A stretch of 64,000 nucleotides of DNA from Polytrichum commune (lineage: Eukaryota > Streptophyta > Polytrichopsida > Polytrichales > Polytrichaceae), in the NCBI GenBank assembly GCA_950295325.1, contig OX485803.1, forward strand, positions 42,859,554 to 42,923,553, given 5' to 3'. The position numbers and the translations under genes were made by a program. Positions within the stretch are counted from its first letter, which is position 1; every line of letters starts with the position of its first letter. Under the pieces are notes generated by a model. The model was not told where the DNA came from, did not search any database, and saw only the letters and a program-made list of their open reading frames with translations. Below are positions 1 through 26,887 of this stretch, in pieces.

Positions 1-993
1 AAGCGAGATTTCATTTAAAACTTTCCTTCCTAGCAGTTGGATTCTGTGGCTTCAATTCGAAATGTCTCCTCGATTTGGTTGCACATAGCTTTTGTAATGT
101 CAACGAATTGGTACAATAGATTTTTTTAGCCTTTTAAAAATTTCTTTGTGATCGTATATATCCTCCAGGTCAAAAATGAAATGAACACATAATTTGGAAC
201 CCAAGTAAAGTTTCACCCACATCTGTACTTCAGAAGGTGTCAGGTCACAATTCAGGAAAGACAAGAAACTACCCTCCGAAAATAGGGAAACTGGGCAAAA
301 CTCCTACAGAAAGCTTAGCCCTTGCAGGCTACATGCAATTTGTTAGGATCTTATCATCTTGGTGACCTTATTACTTTAAGTTAATATTTCTGCCATTGAA
401 CACTTATCATCAATATTCCATCTAGAAGGTGCAACTTTGGTGAAAACATTCCTACCAGGGACCATCTTAAATGTGCTATAGGTACAAATCTACCCTAAAT
501 TACAAGTGCACTTGGTTCCTTGCAGGTAGATTATATCAACATTTAAGCTCACTTTTAGGTTTTCACAGCCGTATGTCAAATTTAATGGTAAAGGTTTGTT
601 GTTGAAATTTGAATCCTTGGGGTTGACCGAGGACAGTGTTGGCAAAGGTTAAGTTAGAGCATTCGAATGGGAGTCGCTATGGCTACTTACACCTAAAAAG
701 GCAGCCCCACTTGATAAATCCCTGTGGTTCTAGTTTAATAGCACTACTTGTGCTTATTATTTGAAACTCCTGAGGAGCTCAATAGTGGTACTTGTCGTAA
801 GAAAAAAGCAATGAGAATGATGAAGAATGATGACGAGGTTGGGACATCTGCATTGGCATTGAGTGAAAATTGTAACTGCTTGGTTGTTTACTTGCTGAAT
901 CATCATCATTTATGACCTGCTGCATATCTTTAATTTGATCGAGTACTTCCACAACATATTAATTGGTGGAGGACATTTTTGATGATTGACCAG
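1..993. other. non-coding 5' flank of the ABC transporter gene
   Basis: No open frame with recognisable protein content is present. This stretch should hold the promoter and 5' untranslated region of the transporter that starts at 994. I see no convincing TATA box at a defined distance, so no promoter element is called. Confidence 0.4.
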
Positions 994-14669
<13,676 letters not shown>

Positions 14670-16440
14670 TCAACGAGAGTTTAAATCATTGTATACAGGA
14701 AAGGTTTCAAAAGAATTTCATACCAATTTTGCTGCAATTTATAAATTTACGTCGAACACACCTCATCATCTGATGTTGTCTTAATTTGATTTGTACTAAT
14801 ATTTTCAGAATTTTTAGACATACCTGTGTTCTCCAAATAGGCCATCACTTGGGCATCCATTCCGGATTATAAGGTAGAGGGTGCTAAAACTAACACCCCA
14901 CCCAAGACCGACACCTACAAACGCCTCCCAATTGTCAACACTCTACTACCTTGAACTGTTCCTCATGGTGGAGTGTGTAGGCACACGGAGTGACAGTTTT
15001 AGGTGTCATTAGTGGTGCCACCTCACAGCGGCCTCCACTACCTTCATGTAGGGCAGGTCATGAGCTTCACTTTATCTCAGGTTGATTCAAGGTGGGTTTA
15101 GGGTGGCTTGTCAATGCTTATTATAGCAATTCTATACACAAAGGGGAATAATTCTAGCCATTATGTTCACAAAGCCAAGGAGGTAGGCCCACAAAGCACA
15201 AAGGGGGTCAGTTCCCGGGATGCAAGAGGGTCGGTACCTAGGATGCAAGGTGACGGTTTTACAAGCGAATTGGGTGGGATCATGGAGGTGACCATGTGGC
15301 TTTGCGCACCGTTACTAGTTTGGGCTTTGATCTAGCTTGGGTCTAGTACCCAACTATGTCATTTTGGTTCTAGGCAATGAAGGTGGGGGTCCTCATCACA
15401 TGCAAGGTCATCATACACATGGCCTATGGATTGGTTTAAGGAAGCTAGTGGTTTTGACTTTGAATAGTCATCAAACATTCAACTGAGGCTAAAAATATGT
15501 TTTCTTTCTTTATACCTATGTTTAGCCCAAAGGCTAATATGAATATATATATATTTTTTATATCAACCACATAGCCATATGTATGTGCAATAGCTTAAAG
15601 TGTTGGTTCAAGCACTCTCTACCTTATATGTCCATTCATATGCATAAAGTGGATTCTACAAATTAAGTTTGTAGGTTCTAGGCTCATGGAATAGGCAAAT
15701 GTCACAGGCTTCTCCAGAATGTTCTTGAATTTGAGTGACTTGTGTAGGCTTGTTCATCTTTTACCAAGAATTTGTTGGGCTTGTTAAATTACAAATATTA
15801 ATGCATGTATGCAAAGATCCTCTTGACATAGTTACCAAGAATCAATATTTGGTTGGTACTACGGTTTTGATACCCATGGATAGGTTCTTTGATACCATTA
15901 TTAATGTTGATTATTGATCAGCATTCACCTACATACAAGTCCAGCATTGATCAAGACTGTGCTGGCCAAGACTTCTCACCGACAAATTTCACCAAGCCCA
16001 ATTCCAAGGATTCATTTTGATAGCCATATCAAAGGAAGCAATCAATTTGATTGATATGCCAGGGAAACATCACATCCTTTACCAGTAGAGGACATATTTC
16101 CTAGTCTTTAACTGGTTTTATACTTTAAACTCTTCAATTTCACCCACATTTGTTGTGCAACTGTAACTTTACCTGATTCAAAACCACTTTCATAAAGCCC
16201 ATAAATTTGCATGCCTCTATTCCTACTTCTAGAAATCAAGGTTCTCTTACACGTTTCGGTTTTACAGTTTACTTTGTTTTTTCTTTTCCTTTTTTCCTTT
16301 TTTTTTGGTAAAAGGCCCTACAAGGAAATTACATGCACCTTCTTCAAGAAACACTATTATCTGCTTCAAACGATATTACCTCCTTCCAAATTTGCATGTT
16401 TTGCACAAAACAAGAGTCCTTTTTTGTAGCTCTTCCCATG
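14670..16440. other. intergenic, 3' flank of the ABCC gene
   Basis: No supported gene. The first few hundred bases should include the transporter's 3' untranslated region. Only short chance frames and low-complexity AT stretches (for example near 15550) are visible. Confidence 0.5.
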
Positions 16441-16454
16441 ATCTAATATCCATA

Positions 16455-17075
16455 AACACCAAGCTCGCCTCCTAGCTCGTAGTTGTTTGGGCGTGGTAAC
16501 CATTCAAAGCACAACACTCCTTTTTGTGGTTTTTGGATGTTTTCTTCCCCATTTCATGGAATTAGGAAGCAAGAGTAGGCTCTTTGGTTTTTTTTGTTAT
16601 TTAAAAATAAATAAATAAAATCTAACCAACATCCATGGTTACCAAAATCACCTCCTAACTCTTGGTCGTTTGGGCGCAATGACCATTCAAAGTAATGCTC
16701 TTCTTAATGCAATATCTTTGATGTTTTCTTCCTCATTTCTTGGACTTGGGAAGCAAGAGTAGGCTCTTAAGGTTTGTTTTTCTGACCTCTATCCATATAC
16801 ACCAAGATCGTGACCCTTGGTTGTTTGGGCGCAATGACCATTCGAAGTAATACTCTTCTTTATGCAGTATTTTTGATGTTTTCTTCCTCATTTCTTGGAC
16901 TTGGGAAGCAAGAGTAGGCTCTTAAGAGTTGCTTTTCTAACCTCTATCCATATACACCAAGATTGTGACCCTTGGTTGTTTGGGCGCAATGATCATTCAA
17001 AGTGCGGCTCTTCTTCATGTCATTTTTAGATGTTCTCTCCCTCAAATTTTGGAACTTAGGAAGCGAGATTGCCAG
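16455..17075 (+). repeat. four tandem copies of a ~155-bp unit
   Basis: The marker GTTTGGGCG recurs near 16485, 16668, 16823 and 16978. It is followed each time by a GACCATTCAAAG-like block, a TTTGATGTTTTCTTCC-like block and, in the first three copies, GGAAGCAAGAGTAGGCTC; the fourth ends with a diverged form of it. The second and third copies are the most alike. The unit is non-coding. Confidence 0.85.
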
Positions 17076-17079
17076 GCTT

Positions 17080-18784
17080 TATGGATCTCCATTATTAAGA
17101 GCTTTGACTTAATATCTTACCCATAACTAGAAATGGAAGAATTAGATTACAATGGACAACTGGAGATTCATGTAAAATTGGAAGAATACACCCTCCATTT
17201 CCGTCATGATGTATGGTATACCAGATATAATACTAAATCATTAAAATAATTATAGCATGTAGGTATAGGAGACTTAGAGAACATACTACATTGCTTGGGG
17301 GGTGCACTCGATGTTAGAACCAGGAATCACGTGCGTGCATGGCCATGAAATTAATACCCCTAAAATGCAAGATTTTCCCCCTCTTAAAAATGATATATGT
17401 GCAAATATGTAGCTAAAAAATCCCCTCGAATACATACACAAGTGAAAATTGAATAAATCATATAGATCCCAATCATACACCAAAAAGATCATTTGGAAAC
17501 TATGGCTAAAAACTCTTAGGAAGACATATTTATCATTGATGAAGTTATTGAACATTCGTTCATCCATCAAATTTTTCTACAACATAAGTCACTATAGCCA
17601 ATGCAATGATGGTATCTAACTCTATCATCAAATAATCTCTCAAATGATAGGTCCACATTGATTTATTCTTTTTTTTAATATCAATGTAACCTTATTTCCA
17701 TATTGGAAGACCGGTCCAAGAGGTCAGTTGGTTGTCAATACTCAACCAAAGCTCCAAAAATTTGCATCTTTATAAACACAAACTCATTGCCAACATGATT
17801 ATTGCACAAAATTCCCACCCAAAACCAACTCCTAAAAAGCTAAAGCGCCCCGCAAGGCAAAAACATGTAGATTCCAACCAAATCCTAAACCCAAAAGTTA
17901 GAGACGCAACCACAAGAAGAACCACCTACAAGCTCCACCCTTGCTCCGCCTACAAACTCCACAATGAATTTGTTATCACAAAATACAAATGACACTTGTG
18001 ACATTTTTGCGTGCCATGTGACATTTTCACAAATACCATGTGTGGCATCATAGGTGCCATCCATTGCAATATTTTGTATGTTTTTGACATACTCTAATCA
18101 TATACCAAAAGTATTGTCAAACTAACGTGTTCGCAATTTGACATGTCCATTGAATCAAATTATCAAGGAGCATGTCAATATAGGACACAATCACAACTTG
18201 TTTAACTATAACGCAAAATCAAGTACAATGGGTTGCAACAACCAGATCAAACATATGACAAATCGTCCACTTTATGTCAAAATTGTGTCATACTCCATAT
18301 TAACCATCTACATGTTTGCTATTACTGTTGTTAATAGAAATTGGTTGTGCACAAAATGTATTGCCAAGTCGAGTATGTACTTATTTGAGTTCTATATATA
18401 ATGGACATTGTGGTGGTGGCAATAACAACATTTCCCCATCATATCCTGATGTTCCCCATTGTTTCCAGACAGTGGGGGGACCACATTAAGATGATGTGTT
18501 ATACGCATGGCTAGAAAGGGTTTACATAGCCCAAGCACGCACTAGCCCATAGTAGTGCATTACAGTGTGTCTCACTTTTGAAGTCCCTTCATTTCCAAGC
18601 AATATCACTGGTGTTTAGAGAGAAAAATCTCACCAAGAATACCTTTCCACTAGGTCCCGGTCCCATCCCAGCTGTTGAATCTTGATTCACTATACATTTT
18701 GGAACTTTGGACCAACGAGTGCGTCATTGCAATGTTGCAAAACAATCGGGTGTCAACGGCTGCATGTTGAACAGATGGTGCTAG
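17080..18784. other. intergenic, no recognised feature
   Basis: AT-rich sequence with only short frames lacking recognisable protein content. Nothing here is supported as a gene or an RNA. Confidence 0.5.
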
Positions 18785-18862
18785 CACTAGTAGAAAACTA
18801 TGCCAAAAAGAACCGCAACCGAAATCGGTTGCGGTTCTTTTGGGCATAGTTTCCTACTAGTG
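18785..18862. mobile_element. 78-bp near-perfect palindrome with CACTA-type ends
   Basis: The sequence begins CACTAGTAGAAAACTATGCC and ends with the near-exact complement, finishing CTACTAGTG. The centre reads CCGAAATCGG. CACTA as terminal bases followed by AGAAAA is typical of CACTA superfamily ends. The 3-bp flanks are TAG and GAG, so a target duplication is not clean. It looks like a minimal foldback derived from a CACTA element. Confidence 0.75.
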
Positions 18863-20150
18863 GAGGATGGCCTAGGACAATAAGTCATTCGCATGGGTGC
18901 AATGCACCGAGGCGGCACGGACCAAGTTCACTAGTCTAATACCCCCTTCCCACTTGACTTTAGCTAAGCCTAAAAGTTGGTTCTAAAAACACGGCCTTGA
19001 GTCACACCATCGACACTATCTCTTCCCGAGCCTAGGTGGCAAATGGTGTGGCATGGTTTAAAGGAGGAGGTTTAAGGCCCTTGCCACACCACCGGCAACT
19101 TCCATGAACCGGTGGCCCTAATTGGCCAAGCAGCCTTGCCGCTTACCACACAAGCGGCATTATGAGGGGAGGCGTGATGACGTGTCCAAGAATTTAGGCC
19201 ATCAGAACTACCAGGGGATTCCCACCGGAAACCCATGGAATCCGGTGGTGGCCACCCCCTGGCCCACCGAGACCGTCCTCTCCCGCTCTCTCCCGCCCTC
19301 TCTCGCCGAATCTCCGTGCATAGTCGTCGTCAATGATGAGGAACTTCCTGCCGCTCGTGTGGTGGCTCTAGCGAGATTGGGGTGAAGTGGCTATAGCGAG
19401 CCTACATGTTTTCCTAGCCTGCATGGCGAAATTGCCTGCCGGCCGTCTGGTAAGGGCAGTCTCAAGCACCGATCCTCCCATCAGCACCTAGACATGAGGC
19501 AAGAATGTAGGACCTCTAAAAGTGTCGTGTCCGGCCTTTGTGATTGGTTGCTTTTTAGTCTTAGTTATGAGGGCACAAGGAGCTCCATTAACAAAAACCG
19601 ATGGTAAGATAGATGAGTAGTAAGGCATTTGGGGATGGGACAAGAACTATCCAACATTCATTGCTTGGTAGATTTAACAATGAACATGTGTGAAAACTAC
19701 TTAATTGAAATCTACTTGAAGATCTCCAGAGCAAGTTCTTACAGGTGCATTTGGATAACCATATGCCTCCGCTATAACCGAGAGAGCTTTACCCGGTTTT
19801 TAGGAAAGACTTTGGTGATTTGGTAAAGTTAGGTGGGAAGGGAGCATAACTATACAACGCATCATGGACACCCTCAGCATCCATGGTGCGGTTCAGCCAC
19901 TGCAGGGGCCGGGTCAGCAGTCAAACTGCTTTAATTTGGTTGTCTCACTCAAGATGCTCTTGCAAAATTCTCAACAGTACTTCTGTCCAGAATGACCCAC
20001 ATCTCAGCCAGTTTCGTTTTGATGACAGGCTGATCCAAAGAAGGTCTTCAATTTTGTCAACACACACACATTTCGTGGTTGAACTTATGTGTTGTCTCAA
20101 ACTTATCGTGGCGTGCAAAGAGTGTGTGTTGCACAGAATCATTTGAATTA
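18863..20150. other. intergenic, GC-richer segment, no supported gene
   Basis: Positions about 18860-19480 are clearly richer in G+C than their surroundings, with many CCGG-type words. The longest open frame is under 90 codons and shows no recognisable motif. It could be decayed transposon sequence. Confidence 0.4.
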
Positions 20151-20157
20151 CATGCAG

Positions 20158-20395
20158 GGCAGTGCCCGGGAAGTGTTTGGGCATAGAGAGTCGGTCAAGA
20201 TCCTCGTGATTCTAAATCCAGCTGGTCACATGTTGCCATAATCTTCCGGTTTTGCTTTCATTTATTTGAGGTATATTCTCGTATAGATTCCTCTGAAATG
20301 ATCCGTAATTCTCCTGAAGTCTCCACCTTCAATTGCTTATTTCTCAAACTCAACTGTAACTAACCGCCGGTTCTTCCCGGACATAGGTGCAGGGT
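20158..20395 (+). repeat. dispersed ~230-bp repeat (family D), copy 1
   Basis: This copy runs from GTGCCCGGGAAGTGTTTGGG through ATAGATTCCTCT to CTGTAACTAACCGC. Related copies lie in a cluster at 22285-23205 and singly near 41475-41840 and 45655-45865. It is non-coding. Confidence 0.75.
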
Positions 20396-20487
20396 GCTGA
20401 TGGGGATGTCAATGATTCTCCTGTGTTTCCAAGTGACAGTACTTAGTGCCTCTAATGGCGCAAAAACCTCCAAGTGAGCTCCTCGTC

Positions 20488-20990
20488 AGGGCCACTGCAC
20501 ACATGAGACTGAGAGCCCGTGACCATTGCACTTCAAGCACTCTCATTGGTGGAAAAGGCGGAGCCGGTGCAAGTTCACTCCACATTGTGCTTTGGGGACC
20601 AACGGGGTGCGTGAATGCAAGATGGATGTAAAGTCTACATGGATTCCTACATGGCATCGAATGGATCATGTTTCATGGTCACTTGGACTATTTTCAAACA
20701 CCACCTCTTGGAGGTAGGCCTAACACAAAATCAGGAGGCCATGGCACTCCGAACGTTCACAATCGTTGGTTTATCCTATTTTATCATGTGTGAGGACCCG
20801 CATGAATAGAAATTCATTGAAATAGTATTTGGTTGAGGACATGTTCACATATGACTTCACACTACACTTGAGGATCCGTGACCACACTAGATGATTTTGG
20901 AGGTGTCTTGGGACGGCCCTTTGGACACTTTCTTTGTAGGCTCTCACAATTTCATGGTCACGGCTCTTGGCTCGTGTGTGAAGTGGCCCT
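20488..20990 (+). mobile_element. ~500-bp inverted-repeat element (family E), copy 1
   Basis: The ends are AGGGCCACTGCACACATGAG and its diverged complement finishing GAAGTGGCCCT. Two further copies lie at 44422-45331 and 56907-57391 in opposite orientation, with the same terminal words and the same interior (for example GAACGTTCACAATCGTTGG here). The GGGCC ends recall hAT-type MITEs, but no 8-bp target duplication is preserved. Short open frames inside are not conserved between copies. Confidence 0.8.
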
Positions 20991-21071
20991 CGGTTCGCAA
21001 CTCCATTGGCATGATGCCCAAGTGGTGGCCACCGAACTGATGAAGATGAACGCCATGCCCACAACTTTTAA

Positions 21072-21208
21072 GGTAGATATACCCAAAACCGTCACCGAAC
21101 TTAAAACCACAAGTATGTACCACATGCATGCATGTGGAAGCAACAAATGTATGCATTTGGTACATAGTGGTGATTTTAGGTTCGGTGATGGTTTTGGGTA
21201 TACCTACC
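21072..21208. mobile_element. 137-bp foldback element flanked by TTAA
   Basis: The arms start GGTAGATATACCCAAAACC and end with the near complement GGTTTTGGGTATACCTACC; arm pairing continues for about 55 bp. TTAA is directly present on both sides (21068-21071 and 21209-21212). TTAA could be a target duplication of the piggyBac-like type or part of the arms. It is non-coding. Confidence 0.75.
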
Positions 21209-22284
21209 TTAAGTGCCCTTGAGTGCCTCAACATTTTTGATGCACTTGCAATGGCGGGTGAAGGGCCGGAGCTCATGGCAAAAGAGTTGGCCGGCCACAT
21301 CATCACCATGCCAGGCAAGTTGCCCACCGTGTCCTACTAGGAGCAAATGCTGGGGCTCTTGACAACCTTCAACATCTTTACCGAGAAAGTCACCATGAAT
21401 GCACACCCTAAAGTACCGAACGCACATGGGCCTTAACATATGCCATGTGGTCACGACTCTTCTAAAATTTTGGACACCTATATTTGAGTGGCATATGGAA
21501 TCAAGGCTTGTAATGGACAACAATTTAATGATACATGTTAACTACAATGAGATTTGGACTATGTGCTCAATTGTTATATGTGTGTGTATATATATATATA
21601 TACCACTCTAGTACGTTCAATACTTTAGCATACAATTGAGAGGGGCCTATGTGATCATTGAAAGAGGAAGAGAAACCCTAGATATTTTGGTGGCACTAAT
21701 TTCATATAGCGTAAAGAAATTTCATATCACTGTCACTAATTTCCTGCACGCACTAGTATTAGCCAACCCTCATTAACTGGGATAGTTAGTGTACCTAAGC
21801 TACAAAAAGTATTGTGTTTAGTGTCACATGCATGGTATCATAATATGCCACTGTGGGTAACTTTTCTAGTGACACTTCTTACGAATTAGTTCACAAGTAT
21901 TGTCATCCCAACTTACTTTCAGGTAATGCAAACGCCAACAATTGGAAACAAAGTTTGGTATATTACTTTTTGCATCCTAACATGCATGTAATGAAACATG
22001 GTCATGGATGGTAAAGTTCTGAATGAAACAACACTGAGTAAGTGACGGCCTTCCTTCCTGACGGATTTGGGGATGCTGGCCCCCCAGTCAGCCCGGGCAT
22101 GCGAATGCACAGAGAGGGAGGTGCAAGAAGCTTGGTTTGGCAGCGGCCTTTGTGGGAGCAAGTTATGCAGTACTTGTGGCTGCAAACACAGAAGCCGTGT
22201 CTCCGCGATCGAGATGCACAATTTATGATTTCATGTACTCGACTGCTGCCCTCACCTGCTTCCAGGAAGATTTTTAGGGCATAG

Positions 22285-23205
22285 TGTTTCCCAGCAGTGC
22301 CCAGGAAGTGTTTGGGCATATAAGTTAGAGTCGGTCAAGATCCTCGTAGTTCTAAATCCAGCCGGTTCCATGTTGCCATCTTCCGGTTTTGCTTCCATTC
22401 GTTTGAGGTGTATTCTTCTATAGATTCCTCTAAATTGATCGGTCATTCTCCAGAGGTCTCCAACTTCAACCGGTTATTTCTCAAACTCAACTGGTTCTTC
22501 CCAGACATAGGTTTGCAAAGCTCAAATGTTTAGCACAGTGCCTGGGAAGTTTTTGGGCATATAGAGTTGGTCAAGATCCTTGTGATTCTAAATCCAACCG
22601 GTTGCATGTTGACATCTTCCGGTTTTCCTTTCATTCATTTGATATATTCTTCTATAGATTCCTCTAAATTGATGGGTCATTCTCCTGAAGTCTCCAACTA
22701 CAACTGGTTATTTCTCAAACTCAACCGCTGCATCTGTAACTAACCGCTGGTTCTTCCCAGGCATAGGTTTGCAAAGCTCAAATGTTTAGCACAGTGCCCG
22801 GGAAGTTTTTGGGAATGTTGGTCAAGATCCTCGTGATTCTAAATCCAGCCGGTTACATGTGAACATTTTCCGGTTTTGCTTCATGCATTTGAGGTATATT
22901 CTATAGATTCCTCATCTAAAATGATCGGTAATCCTCCTAAAGTCTCCAACTTCAACCGGTTATTTCTCAAACTCAACCGGTTCATCTGTAACTAACCGCT
23001 GGTTCTCCCCGTTCAATGGTGTTTCCAAGTCCAGCTGGTTTCATATTGTGATCTTCCGATTTTTCTTTCTTAATTTGAGGTATATTCTATAGATTCCTCT
23101 AAAAATGATGGGTGATTTCCTGAGGTTTTGAACTTCAACTGGTGATTTCTCGGACTCAACCAGTTCATCTGTAACTAGTGGTTGGTTCTCCCCGTTCAGT
23201 GGTCC
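22285..23205 (+). repeat. cluster of four family D copies in tandem
   Basis: Copies begin near 22290, 22530, 22790 and 23025. They share GTCAAGATCCTCGT, ATAGATTCCTCTAAA, TTATTTCTCAAACTCAAC and CTGTAACTAACCGC-type words. Period is about 230-260 bp, and divergence between copies is visible, so the array is not recent. Confidence 0.85.
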
Positions 23206-23262
23206 TCGCATAACATTAGTAGCTTCAAGGGAGAGATGCCTTATTTGGTTACTTTTCTTGTT

Positions 23263-23620
23263 AGGACACCTATATTGGAGTCATATGAGGTTTCGTGTGG
23301 CTCCAAGGTTAATGGATGCACCAAACTGGCATGTGTTAAAAAGAGATTGGATTGCATGCTCGACAAATGATGGTCACTTTCGTTTCAACAGTCAACATTA
23401 TTGGGGAGACTTATATGACCATTTCATGAGCACAAGAATCTTCACTTTGGGAGTACTAGGTAAGATATTCAATGTTTGAACTCTAAAAGTTATGGGGAAA
23501 GTGGCTATGGCCTCAATTTGAATGTGCTAACCATCTTGTACTAATCGTGTGTTCCTTATCCTAGGATAATTGGGCTAGCTGGAAAAAGTAACCATTTAAA
23601 ACCCATCTACCTTAGCCTCA
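23263..23620 (+). repeat. dispersed repeat family A, copy 2
   Basis: This is a diverged copy of the 7965-8325 sequence, from ACACCTATATTGGAGTCATA to AACCATTTAAAACCCATCTA. It contains frame breaks relative to the first copy, which argues against a conserved coding role. Confidence 0.75.
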
Positions 23621-23639
23621 TTCTCTCACAGGGAGGTCA

Positions 23640-26600
23640 CTCCCTCTTTAATTAATGCATCCACGTGCACTCAGGTGTTATTTATCGGGGGGCTATTTAC
23701 CTTGTAGAAAAGATCATAAGGTATGGTATTTTTCAAAATAAAGGTAAATGCTTGTATTTTGATACACCCTATCAGTCATTATAATTTTTTGGTGGAATCA
23801 TTTTAAAATACCCTATTTTATTTATACTTCATTTTGCTTCTCATATTCCAAGTAACCAATTTTTTTGACTTTACCCCAATTTTTTTTCCTCAGAGCCCAA
23901 CTGTTGTCCATTTTTTTCTTAGACCCCATTTTATTTTGTACACCCCATATTTTTTTGGTTTTGTAAGCAACATTTTTTTTCATGAAGGACATTTCTCTTT
24001 TTACAACCATGAATTGTGAAGTTTAGCCACAATGATAAACTCACATGAACTAAACCAAAACAATAAACTCAAGGCAAAGGCATGCAACTGAAGCATTGTC
24101 TTAGATTGTGAAATAAAGTCAAACAAAGCACCGAAATTTTCCCTCCCGGCATGTGAGTAGAGACCATTAACTCCACATTGGAACTGCTGGTTCAGTAACG
24201 TTCAAGCAAGCCAACGTGCAAAGTCATCCATCCAAGCATTTACAACCAGAAATTACCTTTTTTCATTCATTGGCACAGACCCTACCCTAGACCCGCTACC
24301 CCTAGTAATTGTTTCCACGCTATTTTACATGTACTAACTAGATAAAAGAGGCCATTATATGTGATGGTATTTTACATGTAAACATGTTTCATTATTTTTA
24401 AACCCCCTACATTATATGTACGTTTTTTGCAAAATTTACCTACAATGAATATATTAGACCTTATTTTTTATAGCACGTTGTTTCTATGATTTTCGCCAGT
24501 GACCTCCGCGTGCATTCTCTCTCACCCAATCTAGATAAATGAGATGTCATATTCCATGAGGACATTGCCTCAACACTAAAATTGAAGTTGTCACTTTTTG
24601 AGAATCACAACATGTTTAGTCCTTGCCCTTGGTCAAATTGTCCTCATGTCTAGGATAAGTGACAGGTTGAACTTAACACTGTCATGCATCAAGCCTGCCC
24701 AATACAAGTGATAATAATTGGGCTTAAGTAAGGGTGCGTCAATTTTTGTGTTCACGCCTACCAAAGGGGAGGGTGAAAATGGAGAGACACATCACATGGG
24801 TTGGCAAGGACATGAAATCCGGTCTTAGACTAATTGACCCATAACATAGGGTCACAAACCCCGATCTATTGGAGTGGGATCTAGATACGATGAATTAACA
24901 AAAAACTTTGGAGGGACAAGTTTTTATCGCACCTCCTCTTATGGTAGTTGTTGTGAACCAAAAGTCAATTAGGATGAGTCTATTTGCAGTGATTGGTGGG
25001 GATTCATGCATTCCATGGCTATACAATGTCACTTAGGTGATGGAGATAGTACAAAGGAAAATAGGGATGTGAATAAAATTTAACTAAATGGTTGAGTCAA
25101 CGTTACAAAGTAAACTTCTAAAAAATTAAGCACATTCAAATTCAGATGAGAAACCACGTCCATTGAGACTCAAAAATAGGTTTTTTCACCCTAAATAACA
25201 TGCTAGTCGTGTGATCAAAACATATCCCATTATGTGACCTTCATATTAAAAAAAAAGTGTATGGGTGAAAGCCAAGCCTAATTAATATTTAAGCTAGACT
25301 TGAGCCTTTATGAGCACATGCACATTCATGGAGCCAAAATCATAATTTGTCTAGTGGCACCATGTTCACTCCAAGAAAGTTAAGAACCTCATGTGACGTT
25401 TAGTCCACTAAATAGTTGTTCAGTGTCATTATACAAAATCTTGTTGCAAGGTGATGCCTTTTTCCTAAATTGATAATTTTTGGACACAACACTCTCATAG
25501 GTCCTCTTAGTCAATGAAAGAGTGAGTATTCTGCAACACCCTCATTCTTAGTGTTGTCAAGAACTATGTGCTAAAAGCCATAATAAGTTGCTATCAGTAG
25601 TGAACCGTACCCAAGGAGGGTGACCACTGTTCCACTAGAAATTGGAATGTGATTAAAGTTAGGGTCCCATTTAATTTTTCAAGAAACAAATAATAAAAGT
25701 AATAGAAAGTCTAGGAATCTGCCAATAATTCATTTTGAAAAATTGTGGGTATATTCCAACAATATTCATTAATGTGTGAAATATCCCATGAATATATATG
25801 CAGTACTTCATTGCTCCCCTTACAATATCCCTTTTTTGCATGTGATTCATATCTCTACAAGGATTTACCCCTTGCACAAGCCTACCACATATCCAAAGCG
25901 TAAAGTTTTTGCTATCAATGGTGACCCATACCACAGATCGAAAGCATAAATCTCAACACTCATCACACCCCAAACATAACTTACTGGCCATGAAAGCATG
26001 CGAAGCTCTTGAGCCGATTGGAAACCCATGAGGTGTGCTGGGTTGCAAGAATGCTTTTCCACCATCATAAATTTCAATACATGATTCTGTTGGCGACATC
26101 ATAACCTCTGACTTTACACACTCTCTATGCTTGGTTTTGTGCCTACAAGGTTAGTAGGCCCCAAAGAAGCTGTGACAGTTCAAGTAAAAAATAAAAATAA
26201 AAAAGGAATGGAATTGTTCTGAAGATATAAAACATAGACTGATCTTACATAATTCAGAAGGATTATAGTACTTAAGCTACATAATCCTGAGAGCCTCTTC
26301 AACATCTCCGAAGCTTCCCTTAAAACCTGCCCTAACAGTAAATGCGTATCGACTTTGTCGACACAGTTCCCTCGGGAATTTGAAATTCCTCCTCTTTGGC
26401 CAGGAAGTTGCTGAAGAAGGCCGGTGCAGGCTGAGTCACTTGGAATAATATCAACAAGCATTGAATCTTTTGCACATTTCTTCATTCGGGCCAATGATGT
26501 GGCATAAGCAACACAAAATCTCTTGTGTTATCTTGTACAAGAAATTGCTCAGAAAGATGCAATTCAACAGTCAGGTTCATCCCTGAACATGTCTACAAGT

Positions 26601-26880
26601 CGGCGCCGGCCAGATCCCATAACTGCCTCCACACAACCCCACACGCACATCCTAGTTTGTCAAGACCTTTAATCTTTGCCAAAATTTGAGCAAGGTAAGC
26701 AGGCCTAAGGTAGTATGTGGGCCTTATATGGTCACTCGTCTTAATCGGACGCCTCTAGTCAAGCGGTATATGGCAAGGCTTTGTAGTGAAGAACAGACAC
26801 TAAAATGGCATGTGTGGCAACAACATCTCATGCAGTATTCTGTTGGATTGAAAATAGTGTGCATTTGAAAGTCTTCTAGC
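23640..26880. other. intergenic, no supported gene
   Basis: AT-rich, with poly-T tracts near 23850-23980. The only recognised content is a diverged family B copy near 25660-25830. None of the short open frames has recognisable protein features. Confidence 0.5.
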
Positions 26881-26887
26881 CTAAGAC

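Noticed and set aside
20878-21327. Overlapping open frames of 114 and 127 codons
   Set aside because: They span the end of a MITE and a foldback element, with frames on both strands explained by inverted repeats.
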